From CALODL01 sp942492115 (GTDB lineage Bacteria; Planctomycetota; Phycisphaerae; UBA1845; CAIVHJ01): a DNA stretch of 64,000 nt. The stretch's first letter is position 1; every line of letters begins with the position of its first letter. The position numbers and the translations under genes were made by a program. The notes under the pieces are model-generated. The model saw only the letters and a program-made list of their open reading frames with translations, was not told the origin of the DNA and ran no database searches. Where the stretch lies: NCBI GenBank assembly GCA_942492115.1, contig CALODL010000017.1, forward strand, positions 1-64,000. Reading direction: 5' to 3'. Below are positions 1-10,128 of this stretch, one piece after another.

Positions 1-144
1 GTTTGTTTGTTGAGCCGCGAGAGGGCCATTTTGGGGATGACTCATAACTGTCTCCCCTCCATGCAGTTACGATCGAGAGCAGCTTGCGGGTGGTATTTTG
101 GGATGCGAAACGCACGTAAATAGTTTGCCACGCAAAGATTTAGC

Positions 145-173
145 TTGACTTTGGTCCGATAATATGCTAAGAT
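145..173 (+). promoter_or_regulatory. sigma-70-type promoter of the duplicated two-gene unit (copy 1)
   Basis: TTGACT (145-150) and TAAGAT (168-173) are separated by exactly 17 bases. An AGGAG ribosome site (184-188) follows 11 bases before the ATG at 200. A short ATG-GGC-TGA reading at 191 is unlikely to be used. Confidence 0.65.
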
Positions 174-199
174 TGGGATAGATAGGAGCTATGGGCTGA

Positions 200-577
200 A
201 TGGGAAACAATGCGATCAAGTACGGCGAATCGATCCATGTGAGGCTGCCCCTCGAACTTGAAGAGGTGGCCCGCAAGGCATGCAAGCTGACCGGCAAGAA
301 AATGAGTGCCCTGGTGCGAGCGGGGCTTGAGAAGTGTCTGGCTGAGATGCTCGCTCAGTGTGCGGAGCTGGCCCAAGATCCGTCGGTTCCGGGCCGTCGT
401 CGCATGCAGTTGGCGTTGTTCGTGAAGGATGTCGTGGAGACCGGCTGGGCAACGCATGGCCTTTCTACTGAAGAGCTATTGGCAAAGAGATCGGTGCCGC
501 GAAAGGCGTGGCCCGAGGAACTGAAGATCAGGAGGCCGGATCCGAGTCTCCGCGAAAGATGGAAAGAAGCACAGTGA
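200..577 (+). CDS. ribbon-helix-helix (CopG/Arc-type) putative DNA-binding protein, copy 1
   Basis: 125 aa. Residues about 12-50 fit the ribbon-helix-helix pattern: a short beta strand (IHVRLPLE), then two helices with the typical Ala/Ser-Ala-hydrophobic spacing (KMSALVRAGLEKCL). The rest is basic and has no known domain. RHH proteins of this size bind DNA as dimers; many repress their own operon and act as antitoxins or plasmid/phage regulators. The start follows an AGGAG site and a good promoter. The last codons overlap the next gene by 4 bases (GTGA), so the two are probably translated together. The fold is inferred from pattern only and the role is unknown. Confidence 0.6.
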   Translation: MGNNAIKYGESIHVRLPLELEEVARKACKLTGKKMSALVRAGLEKCLAEMLAQCAELAQDPSVPGRRRMQLALFVKDVVETGWATHGLSTEELLAKRSVPRKAWPEELKIRRPDPSLRERWKEAQ

Positions 578-1002
578 AACAGATCTGGAATCAACCCGTT
601 GTATGGATGAGTCGTCGCAAGAATGACGTTGAGATTGAGTGGAGCCTGTACCCTGCCCGGTTAAGCGATGAAGCGGATGTTCTGCTTATCAGAGAGTTTA
701 TTGACGACTACTACTGGCAGACTCAGTTGGGGTCCAAGAAGTCCCTCGCGAGCTGGGGGCCAAGTGCTGGTTCCATGCGTGTTCGAGAAAAGCACGCCGA
801 TGAGATCCTGGCCAGGTTGATGCACTTCCTCAGCGATCACCGGTTCCATCATGTCTGGGATGAGCCGTGGTTGGATGTCCCCGAGTTCATGAAGCCCGAC
901 ATAGAAGCTGTGTGGGCGGAACGCCTGGCCAAGGTGAAGGACGAGTTCCCGGGTGACTTCGGCGACAATCCGCTAGTGGGCTTCAACGCCGCCTCCAACT
1001 GA
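574..1002 (+). CDS. protein of unknown function, partner of the RHH gene, copy 1
   Basis: 142 aa from a GTG whose last two bases are the start of the upstream TGA stop. An ATG at 559 and one at 508 are in the same frame, but the GTGA overlap with a GGAAAG site upstream is the more natural start. The protein is soluble, rich in Trp and acidic residues (WSLYPARL, DDYYWQTQL, HHVWDEPWLDVPEF), and has no signal peptide or membrane segment. I do not recognise a family. Coupling to an RHH gene and sharing its promoter would suit a toxin-antitoxin-like or regulator-effector pair, but no toxin motif is visible. Confidence 0.55.
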   Translation: MKQIWNQPVVWMSRRKNDVEIEWSLYPARLSDEADVLLIREFIDDYYWQTQLGSKKSLASWGPSAGSMRVREKHADEILARLMHFLSDHRFHHVWDEPWLDVPEFMKPDIEAVWAERLAKVKDEFPGDFGDNPLVGFNAASN

Positions 1003-1305
1003 ACGGCTGACCGCAACTTACTACTGGCCTGATTGCAACGTGGACTTTTCCTCGTGCGGAAGCGGTCCGCGAACACTCTTTCTGTTGCACCGAGAGTATC
1101 GGTCCGCCAGAACCCCCTCCCCCAAGCACCCCAAGCGACCTTGCACAGATAGAGCAATGGTGTTTGTTTGTTGAGCCGCGAGAGGGCCATTTTGGGGATG
1201 ACTCATAACTGTCTCCCCTCCATGCAGTTACGATCGAGAGCAGCTTGCGGGTGGTATTTTGGGATGCGAAACGCACGTAAATAGTTTGCCACGCAAAGAT
1301 TTAGC

Positions 1306-1334
1306 TTGACTTTGGTCCGATAATATGCTAAGAT
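1306..1334 (+). promoter_or_regulatory. sigma-70-type promoter of the duplicated unit (copy 2)
   Basis: Exact second copy of the TTGACT-17-TAAGAT promoter, so both units should be transcribed independently. Confidence 0.65.
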
Positions 1335-1360
1335 TGGGATAGATAGGAGCTATGGGCTGA

Positions 1361-1738
1361 ATGGGAAACAATGCGATCAAGTACGGCGAATCGATCCATG
1401 TGAGGCTGCCCCTCGAACTTGAAGAGGTGGCCCGCAAGGCATGCAAGCTGACCGGCAAGAAAATGAGTGCCCTGGTGCGAGCGGGGCTTGAGAAGTGTCT
1501 GGCTGAGATGCTCGCTCAGTGTGCGGAGCTGGCCCAAGATCCGTCGGTTCCGGGCCGTCGTCGCATGCAGTTGGCGTTGTTCGTGAAGGATGTCGTGGAG
1601 ACCGGCTGGGCAACGCATGGCCTTTCTACTGAAGAGCTATTGGCAAAGAGATCGGTGCCGCGAAAGGCGTGGCCCGAGGAACTGAAGATCAGGAGGCCGG
1701 ATCCGAGTCTCCGCGAAAGATGGAAAGAAGCACAGTGA
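1361..1738 (+). CDS. ribbon-helix-helix putative DNA-binding protein, copy 2
   Basis: Identical over all 125 codons to the gene at 200. Its promoter and ribosome site are also duplicated, so dosage is doubled and no fusion or hybrid gene is made at the repeat junction. Confidence 0.6.
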   Translation: MGNNAIKYGESIHVRLPLELEEVARKACKLTGKKMSALVRAGLEKCLAEMLAQCAELAQDPSVPGRRRMQLALFVKDVVETGWATHGLSTEELLAKRSVPRKAWPEELKIRRPDPSLRERWKEAQ

Positions 1739-2163
1739 AACAGATCTGGAATCAACCCGTTGTATGGATGAGTCGTCGCAAGAATGACGTTGAGATTGAG
1801 TGGAGCCTGTACCCTGCCCGGTTAAGCGATGAAGCGGATGTTCTGCTTATCAGAGAGTTTATTGACGACTACTACTGGCAGACTCAGTTGGGGTCCAAGA
1901 AGTCCCTCGCGAGCTGGGGGCCAAGTGCTGGTTCCATGCGTGTTCGAGAAAAGCACGCCGATGAGATCCTGGCCAGGTTGATGCACTTCCTCAGCGATCA
2001 CCGGTTCCATCATGTCTGGGATGAGCCGTGGTTGGATGTCCCCGAGTTCATGAAGCCCGACATAGAAGCTGTGTGGGCGGAACGCCTGGCCAAGGTGAAG
2101 GACGAGTTCCCGGGTGACTTCGGCGACAATCCGCTAGTGGGCTTCAACGCCGCCTCCAACTGA
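1735..2163 (+). CDS. protein of unknown function, RHH partner, copy 2
   Basis: Identical to the product at 574-1002, with the same GTGA overlap with the RHH gene before it. It is followed by about 160 bases common to both units and then by unique sequence. Confidence 0.55.
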   Translation: MKQIWNQPVVWMSRRKNDVEIEWSLYPARLSDEADVLLIREFIDDYYWQTQLGSKKSLASWGPSAGSMRVREKHADEILARLMHFLSDHRFHHVWDEPWLDVPEFMKPDIEAVWAERLAKVKDEFPGDFGDNPLVGFNAASN

Positions 2164-2411
2164 ACGGCTGACCGCAACTTACTACTGGCCTGATTGCAAC
2201 GTGGACTTTTCCTCGTGCGGAAGCGGTCCGCGAACACTCTTTCTGTTGCACCGAGAGTATCGGTCCGCCAGAACCCCCTCCCCCAAGCACCCCAAGCGAC
2301 CTTGCACAGATAGAGCAATGGGCTGATATTTTCTGGGCCACTTTTCAAATTTCGGCCGCAAGCTTGCAGATTCTCTTGGCTCGATCCAGGCCGCGAGCTT
2401 AAGCTTGGAGA

Positions 2412-2789
2412 ATGGAAGAGCAAGTCCCGCCCACCCCCTATGAGGCTGCAAGCAAAGGAGTAAATGCACAGTCTCGCGATTGGTCGCTCCTTCGCATAGC
2501 CGACTTGCTCTTGAAGTACACAACAGCCAACGACGTTTCGGTTAAGGAGAGGCGACTGCTCTGTGCCAACTTCATAGAGCATGTCGACAGAACCCGCCAA
2601 CAATTCGCCGCATTAACCCAAGCCGAGAATTTCCACGAACCAGACACTCGACTAGAGTTCATCCTCGACGCCAATAATTGGTGCTCTGCGGTGGCTAAGT
2701 GGACTCGGATCGCATTGCTCGACGAACCCGACGATGAGAAGCGTATCAGCCTGAAAGAAGGCGAAGCTAGATTGGCACGGCACTTCTGA
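2412..2789 (+). CDS. hypothetical protein, 3' end truncated by an IS
   Basis: 125 aa, mostly helical and charged, with no recognised motif, signal or membrane segment. The ATG has a GGAG just before it. The stop codon TGA (2787-2789) is the first three bases of the IS3-family element, so the natural C-terminus has been lost. The protein has no P-loop, so it does not look like the missing N-terminus of the ATPase remnant on the other side of the IS. Function is unknown. Confidence 0.5.
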   Translation: MEEQVPPTPYEAASKGVNAQSRDWSLLRIADLLLKYTTANDVSVKERRLLCANFIEHVDRTRQQFAALTQAENFHEPDTRLEFILDANNWCSAVAKWTRIALLDEPDDEKRISLKEGEARLARHF

Positions 2790-2840
2790 CCTTTCCCCCT
2801 CAAACTGATCCACCTTTTGAGTTAGGATTCAGGGTGGATC

Positions 2841-3134
2841 ATGGAGGACAAGGTCATGAGCAGGAAGCGTTTCAAAGCGGAAGAGATCGTCAACAAGCTG
2901 CGTGAGGCGGATGTCCTGATCTCACAGGGGCAGTCGATCTCTCAAGTCTGCAAGCAGATCGGTATCACGGATCAGACTTACTACAGATGGCGCAAGGAGT
3001 ACGGCGGCCTGAAGACTGACCAGGCCAAGCGTCTCAAGGAACTCGAGCGGGAGAACTCTCGGCTCAAGCGCTTGCTCGCCGAGGCAGAGATCGACAAGGC
3101 CATCTTGCGTGAAGCGGCAGCCCCAAACTTCTAA
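2841..3134 (+). CDS. IS3-family transposase OrfA
   Basis: 97 aa. The N-terminal helix-turn-helix region (KRFKAEEIVNKLREAD, then SQVCKQIGITDQTYYRWRKEYGG) is followed by a leucine-rich coiled coil (KRLKELERENSRLKRLLAE), as in OrfA of the IS407/IS51 group. The likely start is the ATG at 2841; a second ATG at 2856 begins the conserved SRKRFKAEE block. The stop lies just before the orfB frame, which is open upstream of its annotated start, so a -1 frameshift could produce OrfAB. Confidence 0.9.
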   Translation: MEDKVMSRKRFKAEEIVNKLREADVLISQGQSISQVCKQIGITDQTYYRWRKEYGGLKTDQAKRLKELERENSRLKRLLAEAEIDKAILREAAAPNF

Positions 3135-3178
3135 GCCCGCAACGGAGGAAGCTTGCCGTTGCGGGAGCTGTTAAGGAG

Positions 3179-4049
3179 TTGGGTGTGTCGGAGCGTCGAG
3201 CATGCAGTGTGCTACGCCAGCCGCGGGCAACGCAACGCTATCTGCCGAAGGTCCGGGAGGACGAAGAGGCGCTGACGCAGGAGATCATCGAGTTGGCTTG
3301 CGTGTATGGCCGCTACGGAACGCCGCGGATCACGGCGATGGTTAGCACTGAGGACAGGGTTGTGAATCACAAGCGTGTCGAGCGGATCTGGAAGGCTGAG
3401 GGACTCCAAGTGCCGGCAAAGCAGCCCAAACGCGGGCGTTTGTGGCTGAATGACGGCTCGTGCATCCGGCTGCGTCCCGAACGGCGGGACCATGTGTGGG
3501 CCTACGACTTCGTGCAGGGCGCTACGCATGACGGCCGGCCATTTCGAATGCTGACTTTGGTCGATGAATACACGCGTGAGTGCCTGGCCATTGACGTGGC
3601 CAGGAGATTGCGCTCCGATGATGTGCTCGAGCGGTTATCATGGTTGTTCGCAACGCGCGGCGTGCCTGGGCACATCCGAAGCGATAATGGTCCCGAGTTC
3701 ACTGCGAAGGTCGTTCGCGGCTGGCTGGGGCGTGTAGGGGTTAAGACGTTGTTCATCGAACCCGGCAGTCCGTGGGAGAATGGATACGTCGAGAGCTTCA
3801 ATGGAAAGCTGAGGGACGAATTGCTCAACGGCGAGATCTTCTACACGCTGAAGGAAGCCAAGGTGCTCATCGAGCGGCGGCGCGTGCACTACAACACGGT
3901 TCGTCCGCACAGTGCGGCTCGGATATCGACCGCCGGCACCGGAGACGATTGTGCCGGCATATCTCGGGAGCGCTGCCCCCGAACCCCCGGCTTCTTCCCC
4001 TCCTGGGGGAACGAGTCGTGATCGTCAGATGATTGGAAATACTAACTGA
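3179..4049 (+). CDS. IS3-family transposase OrfB, C-terminus frameshifted
   Basis: Integrase-core (rve/DDE) protein. The three acidic residues sit in VWAYDFV, RSDNGPEF and ENGYVESFNGKLRDELLN. The frame as read ends at 4021 with an unrelated tail. Removing one G from the GCGG near 3914-3917 restores the usual ending (RPHSALGYRPPAPET..., GGTSRDRQMIGNTN) and a stop at 4047-4049. The catalytic core is intact but the last ~35 residues are wrong, so activity is doubtful unless the extra base is an assembly error. The usable frame opens upstream of the TTG at 3179. Confidence 0.8.
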
Positions 4050-4079
4050 GGAAATGGACTAAACCGTGGGGGAAGGTCA

Positions 4080-4813
4080 ATTACTTGATCATCGATACCC
4101 TGGCTTCAGTCTCTCCGATTGATGATGAGAACGACGCGACCAAGGTCATCTCCAGCTTGCTACCAGTTCAGGCCGCCCAGGAAGCCGGAGCGGCGGTGAT
4201 CATTGTCCATCACTCAAAGAAGAAAGACTCGGGCGAGGGACGTGCCAGTCGCGGATCCGGAGCACTGACGGGGCATGTTGATATCATTCTCGAACTGAGG
4301 CGAGTTGAAGCATCAGCCCATGAGAATCGAAAGAGATCGATTGTCGGGTACTCTCGATTCGAAAGAACGCCCCCAGAGGTTGTCATCGAGCTAACGGACT
4401 CCGGCTACCAGGCGTGTGGAACCATAGCTCAGGTTAAGCAAGATGACCGCACGGATGCGATACTGAGGCAACTGCCCGACAGCCCGCCGGGAAAGACACC
4501 CGAGGAAATCCATGACGATTGGAGCGATACGGCCGTTCATAAGCCGAGCAAAAAGTCGATCGAGAGGGACCTCAAGGCTGAGGATGCAATTGAACGGACG
4601 GGTGAAGGGGTCAAAGGTGACCCATTCAGATATCACCGAAAACAAGTCTCGAAGGATGAGAATGCTATTCCGGACAGCCCGCCCTCTAAGGGGGAAGAAC
4701 GAAATCCCGCATCGCGAGAAGCGTCTTGCCAGAAGGATGACAGATCGAAAGATGAAAACACTCGTCATCGCCTTGACACGGAGAATGGCTCAGCGACAGG
4801 GGGTGGAGAGTGA
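4080..4813 (+). pseudogene. C-terminal remnant of a RecA/RepA-like AAA ATPase
   Basis: About 243 codons, open from the IS edge. It begins directly at a Walker B strand (NYLIIDTLAS, Asp at 4094) and continues with AAVIIVHHSKK and RASRGSGALTGHVDIILEL. These are the second-half motifs of RecA-fold replicative helicase/RepA ATPases (AAA_25 type) common on phages and integrative elements. The Walker A half is absent because the IS lies where it should be. The C-terminal ~110 residues are basic and look like a DNA-binding or winged-helix tail. TTG 4085 is the first possible start. Without a P-loop it cannot be an active ATPase. Confidence 0.7.
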
Positions 4814-5061
4814 CTAAGCCTCAATTAGTTTTACAACTGCCACTGTTAACTGCCAAGCAGATCGTTAAACAGCTCATCCCGATGTCACTCCGGACCTGGC
4901 GTCGTTATGACAGCTCGGGCAGGTGCCCCAGGGGGGTCACTATCGGCGGGAGAAAGTTCTGGCGGCAGTCAGACATCGAGCAATGGGTGGCCTGGGGATG
5001 CCCCGACCGCAAGGAGTTCGAGGCACGGATGGAAATGGAGGCCAAACGTTTGGCCGGTTAG
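4810..5061 (+). CDS. excisionase/AlpA-like helix-turn-helix protein
   Basis: 83 aa starting at a GTG that overlaps the upstream TGA (GTGA). The sequence LLTAKQIVKQL..SLRTWRRYDSSGRCPRGVTIGGRKFWRQSDIEQWVAWG is the compact winged-HTH pattern of AlpA/Xis-type proteins (MerR-like fold). A protein of this kind directly upstream of an integrase normally bends DNA for excision or regulates the integrase. The assignment rests on pattern and position. Confidence 0.7.
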   Translation: MTKPQLVLQLPLLTAKQIVKQLIPMSLRTWRRYDSSGRCPRGVTIGGRKFWRQSDIEQWVAWGCPDRKEFEARMEMEAKRLAG

Positions 5062-5213
5062 TCAATGAGGCTGACTCTTTTGATTCGTAAGAACGATGTC
5101 GCAATGCGGCTGCCAGGGATGCTCGGTTGAGTCTATGAGCGGATAAGATGTGCTCTCTGGCGTGCCGGGCTCCCTGGTGGCTGCTTGCGGCTCTTATAAG
5201 GTATGAGTGAGTT

Positions 5214-7298
<2,085 letters not shown>

Positions 7299-7754
7299 TG
7301 GGCTCCACCCGGCCGACACCCTGGCAGTGCGCGCAAAAAAGCAGCCTGAAACGGTTGAATTTCGCGTGTCGCCGCTGAACTGGTCGCAACAGTTCGCCTT
7401 GCCTCACCCATTAAACAAAATTAACGAAGGCGGCACACGAAAGCCAAGCCGGACAGGCTGCTAGGCTATGGGCTAAGTTGTTGTGCAAAAACGGTTTTTC
7501 GCTTCTGCGTGACGGGCTCGAGACCCGTTGGAAGACCGCCACATGGGGCCGATCCGTTCCTGACACCCTAGACTTGGCAGCGCGCATGGGTTTCTTATCC
7601 GAAAATCATAAGAATTCTGTTCTCCCGTTCATATAATCGAGGCTTGCGGCCCGTCGCAGGCCGTGTGATGCCTCAACTCCGCTTCCAGGCCCGATTTGCG
7701 TGGCCGCCCGGATGCCCGGGCCGTGCATAATATATGTAGGAGGTTTGCCCAACC
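7299..7754. other. gene-free region before the ECF sigma gene
   Basis: No credible gene on either strand. It contains an exact TATAAT (7632-7637) without a good -35 box, an AT-rich segment TAATATATG (7728-7736), and an AGGAGG ribosome site (7738-7743) for the sigma factor gene. It is most likely the leader and promoter region of the sigma/kinase pair. Confidence 0.5.
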
Positions 7755-8291
7755 GTGCCCGAGACGTCTTCCAGCCTGGTCAAGGGAATCGCCGACTTCC
7801 GCGATCACAACAGCTGGGTCGAATTCGACGCCAGCTACCGGGCGATGATCAAGAAGGTCCTGGTCACCAAAGGGACCCCCACCGCCGACCTCGACGATGC
7901 GGTGCAGGAGGTCTACGTCTCGCTCCTGTCGACCATCCAGAAATTCCAGTACGATCGGTCGAAGGGCAAGTTTCGCAGCTGGATCAGCAAGATCACACAA
8001 CGCACCGCCAGCAACCAGCGCCGCAAGACCAAGTATCTCGACACGCTCGAGATCGACCCGGACTCGGAAGCCGCCGATGTCAATCTGGATGTCCCGGAGA
8101 TCCGGCTGTGCGTCCAGATGGCCCGCAGCCGTTTCGATGAGCGCACCTGGCTGCCGTTTTATTTGCGCGTGATCGAGGATACGCCCATCGAGGAGGTCGA
8201 ACGGATCACCGGCATGAATCGAAATGCGATCTACCAGGCAGTCCATCGGGTCAAGACGTGTCTGCGCGATATGCTGGAGCAGTTGGACTGA
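7755..8291 (+). CDS. ECF-type RNA polymerase sigma factor
   Basis: 178 aa from GTG with AGGAGG 11 bases upstream. Region 2 is visible as DLDDAVQEVYVSLLSTIQKFQYDRSKGKFRSWISKITQRTASNQRR, the usual sigma2 helix followed by the Phe-x-x-Trp core and basic DNA-contact residues. Region 4 is WLPFYLRVIEDTPIEEVERITGMNRNAIYQAVHRVKTCLRDML, an HTH. Two bases separate its stop from the kinase ATG, so the pair forms one operon. ECF factors beside Ser/Thr kinases are typical of Planctomycetes, where the kinase probably replaces an anti-sigma factor as regulator. The signal is unknown. Confidence 0.85.
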   Translation: MPETSSSLVKGIADFRDHNSWVEFDASYRAMIKKVLVTKGTPTADLDDAVQEVYVSLLSTIQKFQYDRSKGKFRSWISKITQRTASNQRRKTKYLDTLEIDPDSEAADVNLDVPEIRLCVQMARSRFDERTWLPFYLRVIEDTPIEEVERITGMNRNAIYQAVHRVKTCLRDMLEQLD

Positions 8292-8293
8292 CC

Positions 8294-9907
8294 ATGGCCG
8301 ACTCCGCCACGACACCCCAGACGCAGCTCGAACCGCGGACCACGCCCCCGACGGGGCAAGCTGCGCCCCCGCTGCCGGTCGTACCCAACTTCGATGTCAT
8401 CAAGATGATCGGACAGGGGACGTTCGGAACGGTGTGGCTGGCCAAGGAACTGGTGACCGGTGTGTACCGCGCGATCAAGACATTTCCCAAGACCGCGCGG
8501 GATACCGAGATCACCGGCTTGTGTGAATATCAGCGGCGCGTGCTCAACCACCCGCACCTCCTGCCAATCCACCTCGTCGGTCAAACCGACACGAACTACT
8601 ACGTGGTCATGGAACTGGCCGACGACATCAAAGGGCACATGGCCCTCGATCCACAATACTATGAACCGGCCAGCCTCGATCGCGTGTTGCGCGACCGGGG
8701 TCCGATGGTGCCGGCGGAGGCCGTGACCCGTTTGCGTGGTATCGTCGCCGGTGTCGATTTCCTGCACCGGCAGGGCCTGGTTCATCGCGACATCAAACCA
8801 TCCAACGTGTTACTCGTCGGTGGCGCAGTCAAACTGTGCGACTTCGGCCTGGTGGCCCCCGGGCACCGCGCGGTCGAACGGGCCGGCACGCATGGCTACT
8901 GGCGACCGGATGGACCGACCGATCGCGACTCGGATCTCTACGCCACGGCCAAAGTCGCCTTCCAATTGTTCACCGGCAACGACGTCAGTCAGTTCCCTGA
9001 GCTCCCGGCGGAACTGGCGCGCATCAGTTCGCCCGAGCTGTTCGGCAGTGTGCGCGAGCTCCTGGATCGCGGCTGCGCCGCCCAGCCGGCGCGGCGTTTC
9101 AGCTCATCGCAGGCCATGCTCGAGCACGTCGAACGGATGGTCGACAAACTGCCTGGGCGCGGTGACCAGCGACAAATCCGCGGAGCGACAGTCATTCTCA
9201 TCAGCATGCTGATGGCTGCCATTGGCTGGGCTGGCTGGTTGTCGCTCAGTCGCCCCGGCACGCCCTTCGCGCCATTGCCACGATTCAAGGTCGACCTCTT
9301 CCCCGATGGACTGGGGAACCCCAACCCACTGGTCGAGAATGACCCCAGCGGTCTACTGGCAGATAACCTGACCACGATCTCGACCGCCTTCGCCAACCCC
9401 ATGGTCCCGCGCGAACCGGCGCGCTACGCCCGGCTGCAGCTGACGGCGCAGGAAACGAGCTACATGCTGGCGTTCTGGATCGCACCCGATGGCAATGTCT
9501 CGACGGCGTCGCCCAACCAGGCGGTTCGCCGGTACGCTTATCCCGAGCTGAATGCGTTCCTCAAACTCGACGGCCAGGGTGGCAACTATGTCATCTGCGC
9601 ATTCTTCGATGATCGCCCGTTCCGTGACCCCGCGGGCCTGCGCGAGGCCATCCAGGAACTGGCCTGGTCGATCAGTGTTCAAAAGCTGCCTCCCGGCACG
9701 ATGCGCATTCTTCGGGAAGAGGACGCGCTGCCGCTGCTGATCGGCGACGAGAACATCCTGGCGTCCATCGAAGAAGACGACCTCGGGCTCCTGCACGCGA
9801 TTCGCGTGCAGTACGGTGGCACCTATCCGATGCTCGGGATCGAACTCCCCCTCTCACCACCGCGGTTCAACGGACCGATCATGCCTGCTGTTCCACCGAT
9901 CGAGTGA
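8294..9907 (+). CDS. transmembrane serine/threonine protein kinase
   Basis: 537 aa. The ATG at 8294 is chosen over an upstream ATG inside the sigma gene. After a Pro-rich start, a kinase domain spans ~35-290: glycine loop IGQGTFGTVW, Lys in RAIKTF, catalytic loop HRDIKPSNV and magnesium loop CDFGLV. One membrane segment follows (ATVILISMLMAAIGWAGWL, ~300-320) and an external domain of ~215 residues with no known repeats. It should sense something outside the membrane and signal inward, with the adjacent ECF sigma factor the obvious target. The activation segment after DFG is short and has no clear APE. Confidence 0.85.
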   Translation: MADSATTPQTQLEPRTTPPTGQAAPPLPVVPNFDVIKMIGQGTFGTVWLAKELVTGVYRAIKTFPKTARDTEITGLCEYQRRVLNHPHLLPIHLVGQTDTNYYVVMELADDIKGHMALDPQYYEPASLDRVLRDRGPMVPAEAVTRLRGIVAGVDFLHRQGLVHRDIKPSNVLLVGGAVKLCDFGLVAPGHRAVERAGTHGYWRPDGPTDRDSDLYATAKVAFQLFTGNDVSQFPELPAELARISSPELFGSVRELLDRGCAAQPARRFSSSQAMLEHVERMVDKLPGRGDQRQIRGATVILISMLMAAIGWAGWLSLSRPGTPFAPLPRFKVDLFPDGLGNPNPLVENDPSGLLADNLTTISTAFANPMVPREPARYARLQLTAQETSYMLAFWIAPDGNVSTASPNQAVRRYAYPELNAFLKLDGQGGNYVICAFFDDRPFRDPAGLREAIQELAWSISVQKLPPGTMRILREEDALPLLIGDENILASIEEDDLGLLHAIRVQYGGTYPMLGIELPLSPPRFNGPIMPAVPPIE

Positions 9908-10128
9908 TTGCACGTTGCGCCCTGCACACGGCGCGTACGCCGGCCTGTTAATAAACAATGCCTGCGTGCACCAGGTCACTCCTTTACAGAATTAACGGCT
10001 GCTCCCGAGCACCACTCACAACGCACTGCCACCCTGCAGACGCCATCGCATGGCCGGCCCCTCTCGCCGTGGCGTGGTCGGCGAACTATCATGCACGACG
10101 GCAACGAACGACGGAACGATACCCCACT

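Larger units (their letters stand above)
1..1160. repeat. tandem direct repeat, copy 1 (1161-bp period)
   Basis: Positions 1-1160 match 1162-2321; the period is 1161. Both encoded genes are identical in the two copies, so the duplication is recent or is an assembly product. The unit holds a leader with one promoter, two overlapping genes, and about 160 non-coding bases after the second gene (1003-1160) with no further recognisable feature. The array may continue left of the window. Confidence 0.95.
1162..2321. repeat. tandem direct repeat, copy 2 (1161-bp period)
   Basis: Second copy of the two-gene unit. Identity stops at 2322, where copy 2 reads G and the equivalent base after copy 1 (1161) is T. 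The sequence beyond is unrelated to the start of the unit. The window therefore holds almost exactly two units. Confidence 0.95.
2787..4079 (+). mobile_element. IS3-family insertion sequence (IS407-like group), 1293 bp
   Basis: The ends are imperfect inverted repeats. The left end reads TGACCTTTCCCCCTC and the complement of the right end reads TGACCTTCCCCCAC, with the TG...CA termini usual for IS3. Inside are orfA and orfB in different frames, the arrangement used for -1 frameshifted OrfAB. Flanks 2782-2786 and 4080-4084 show no clear target duplication, which suggests a rearrangement or deletion after insertion. Genes on both sides are cut. Confidence 0.85.

Noticed and set aside
1..2321. 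Tandem units as integron gene cassettes
   Set aside because: No inverted-repeat attC-like structure with core sites is visible at the unit edges, and the copies are identical, which fits simple tandem duplication better.
2010..2603. 197-codon minus-strand frame over the right repeat edge
   Set aside because: It runs across the end of the duplicated unit and the antisense of gene 2, so it is a by-product of the junction. The plus-strand genes have promoter and ribosome sites.
2412..4813. The hypothetical gene and the ATPase remnant as two halves of one IS-split gene
   Set aside because: Removing the 1293-bp IS does not put them in one frame, and the left part lacks the P-loop that a RecA-type N-terminus must have.
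9908..10128. Longer AddB start at 9958
   Set aside because: The extra 57 residues are unlike any AddB and lie in sequence with non-coding character. ATG 10129 begins directly at the P-loop strand as in the family.
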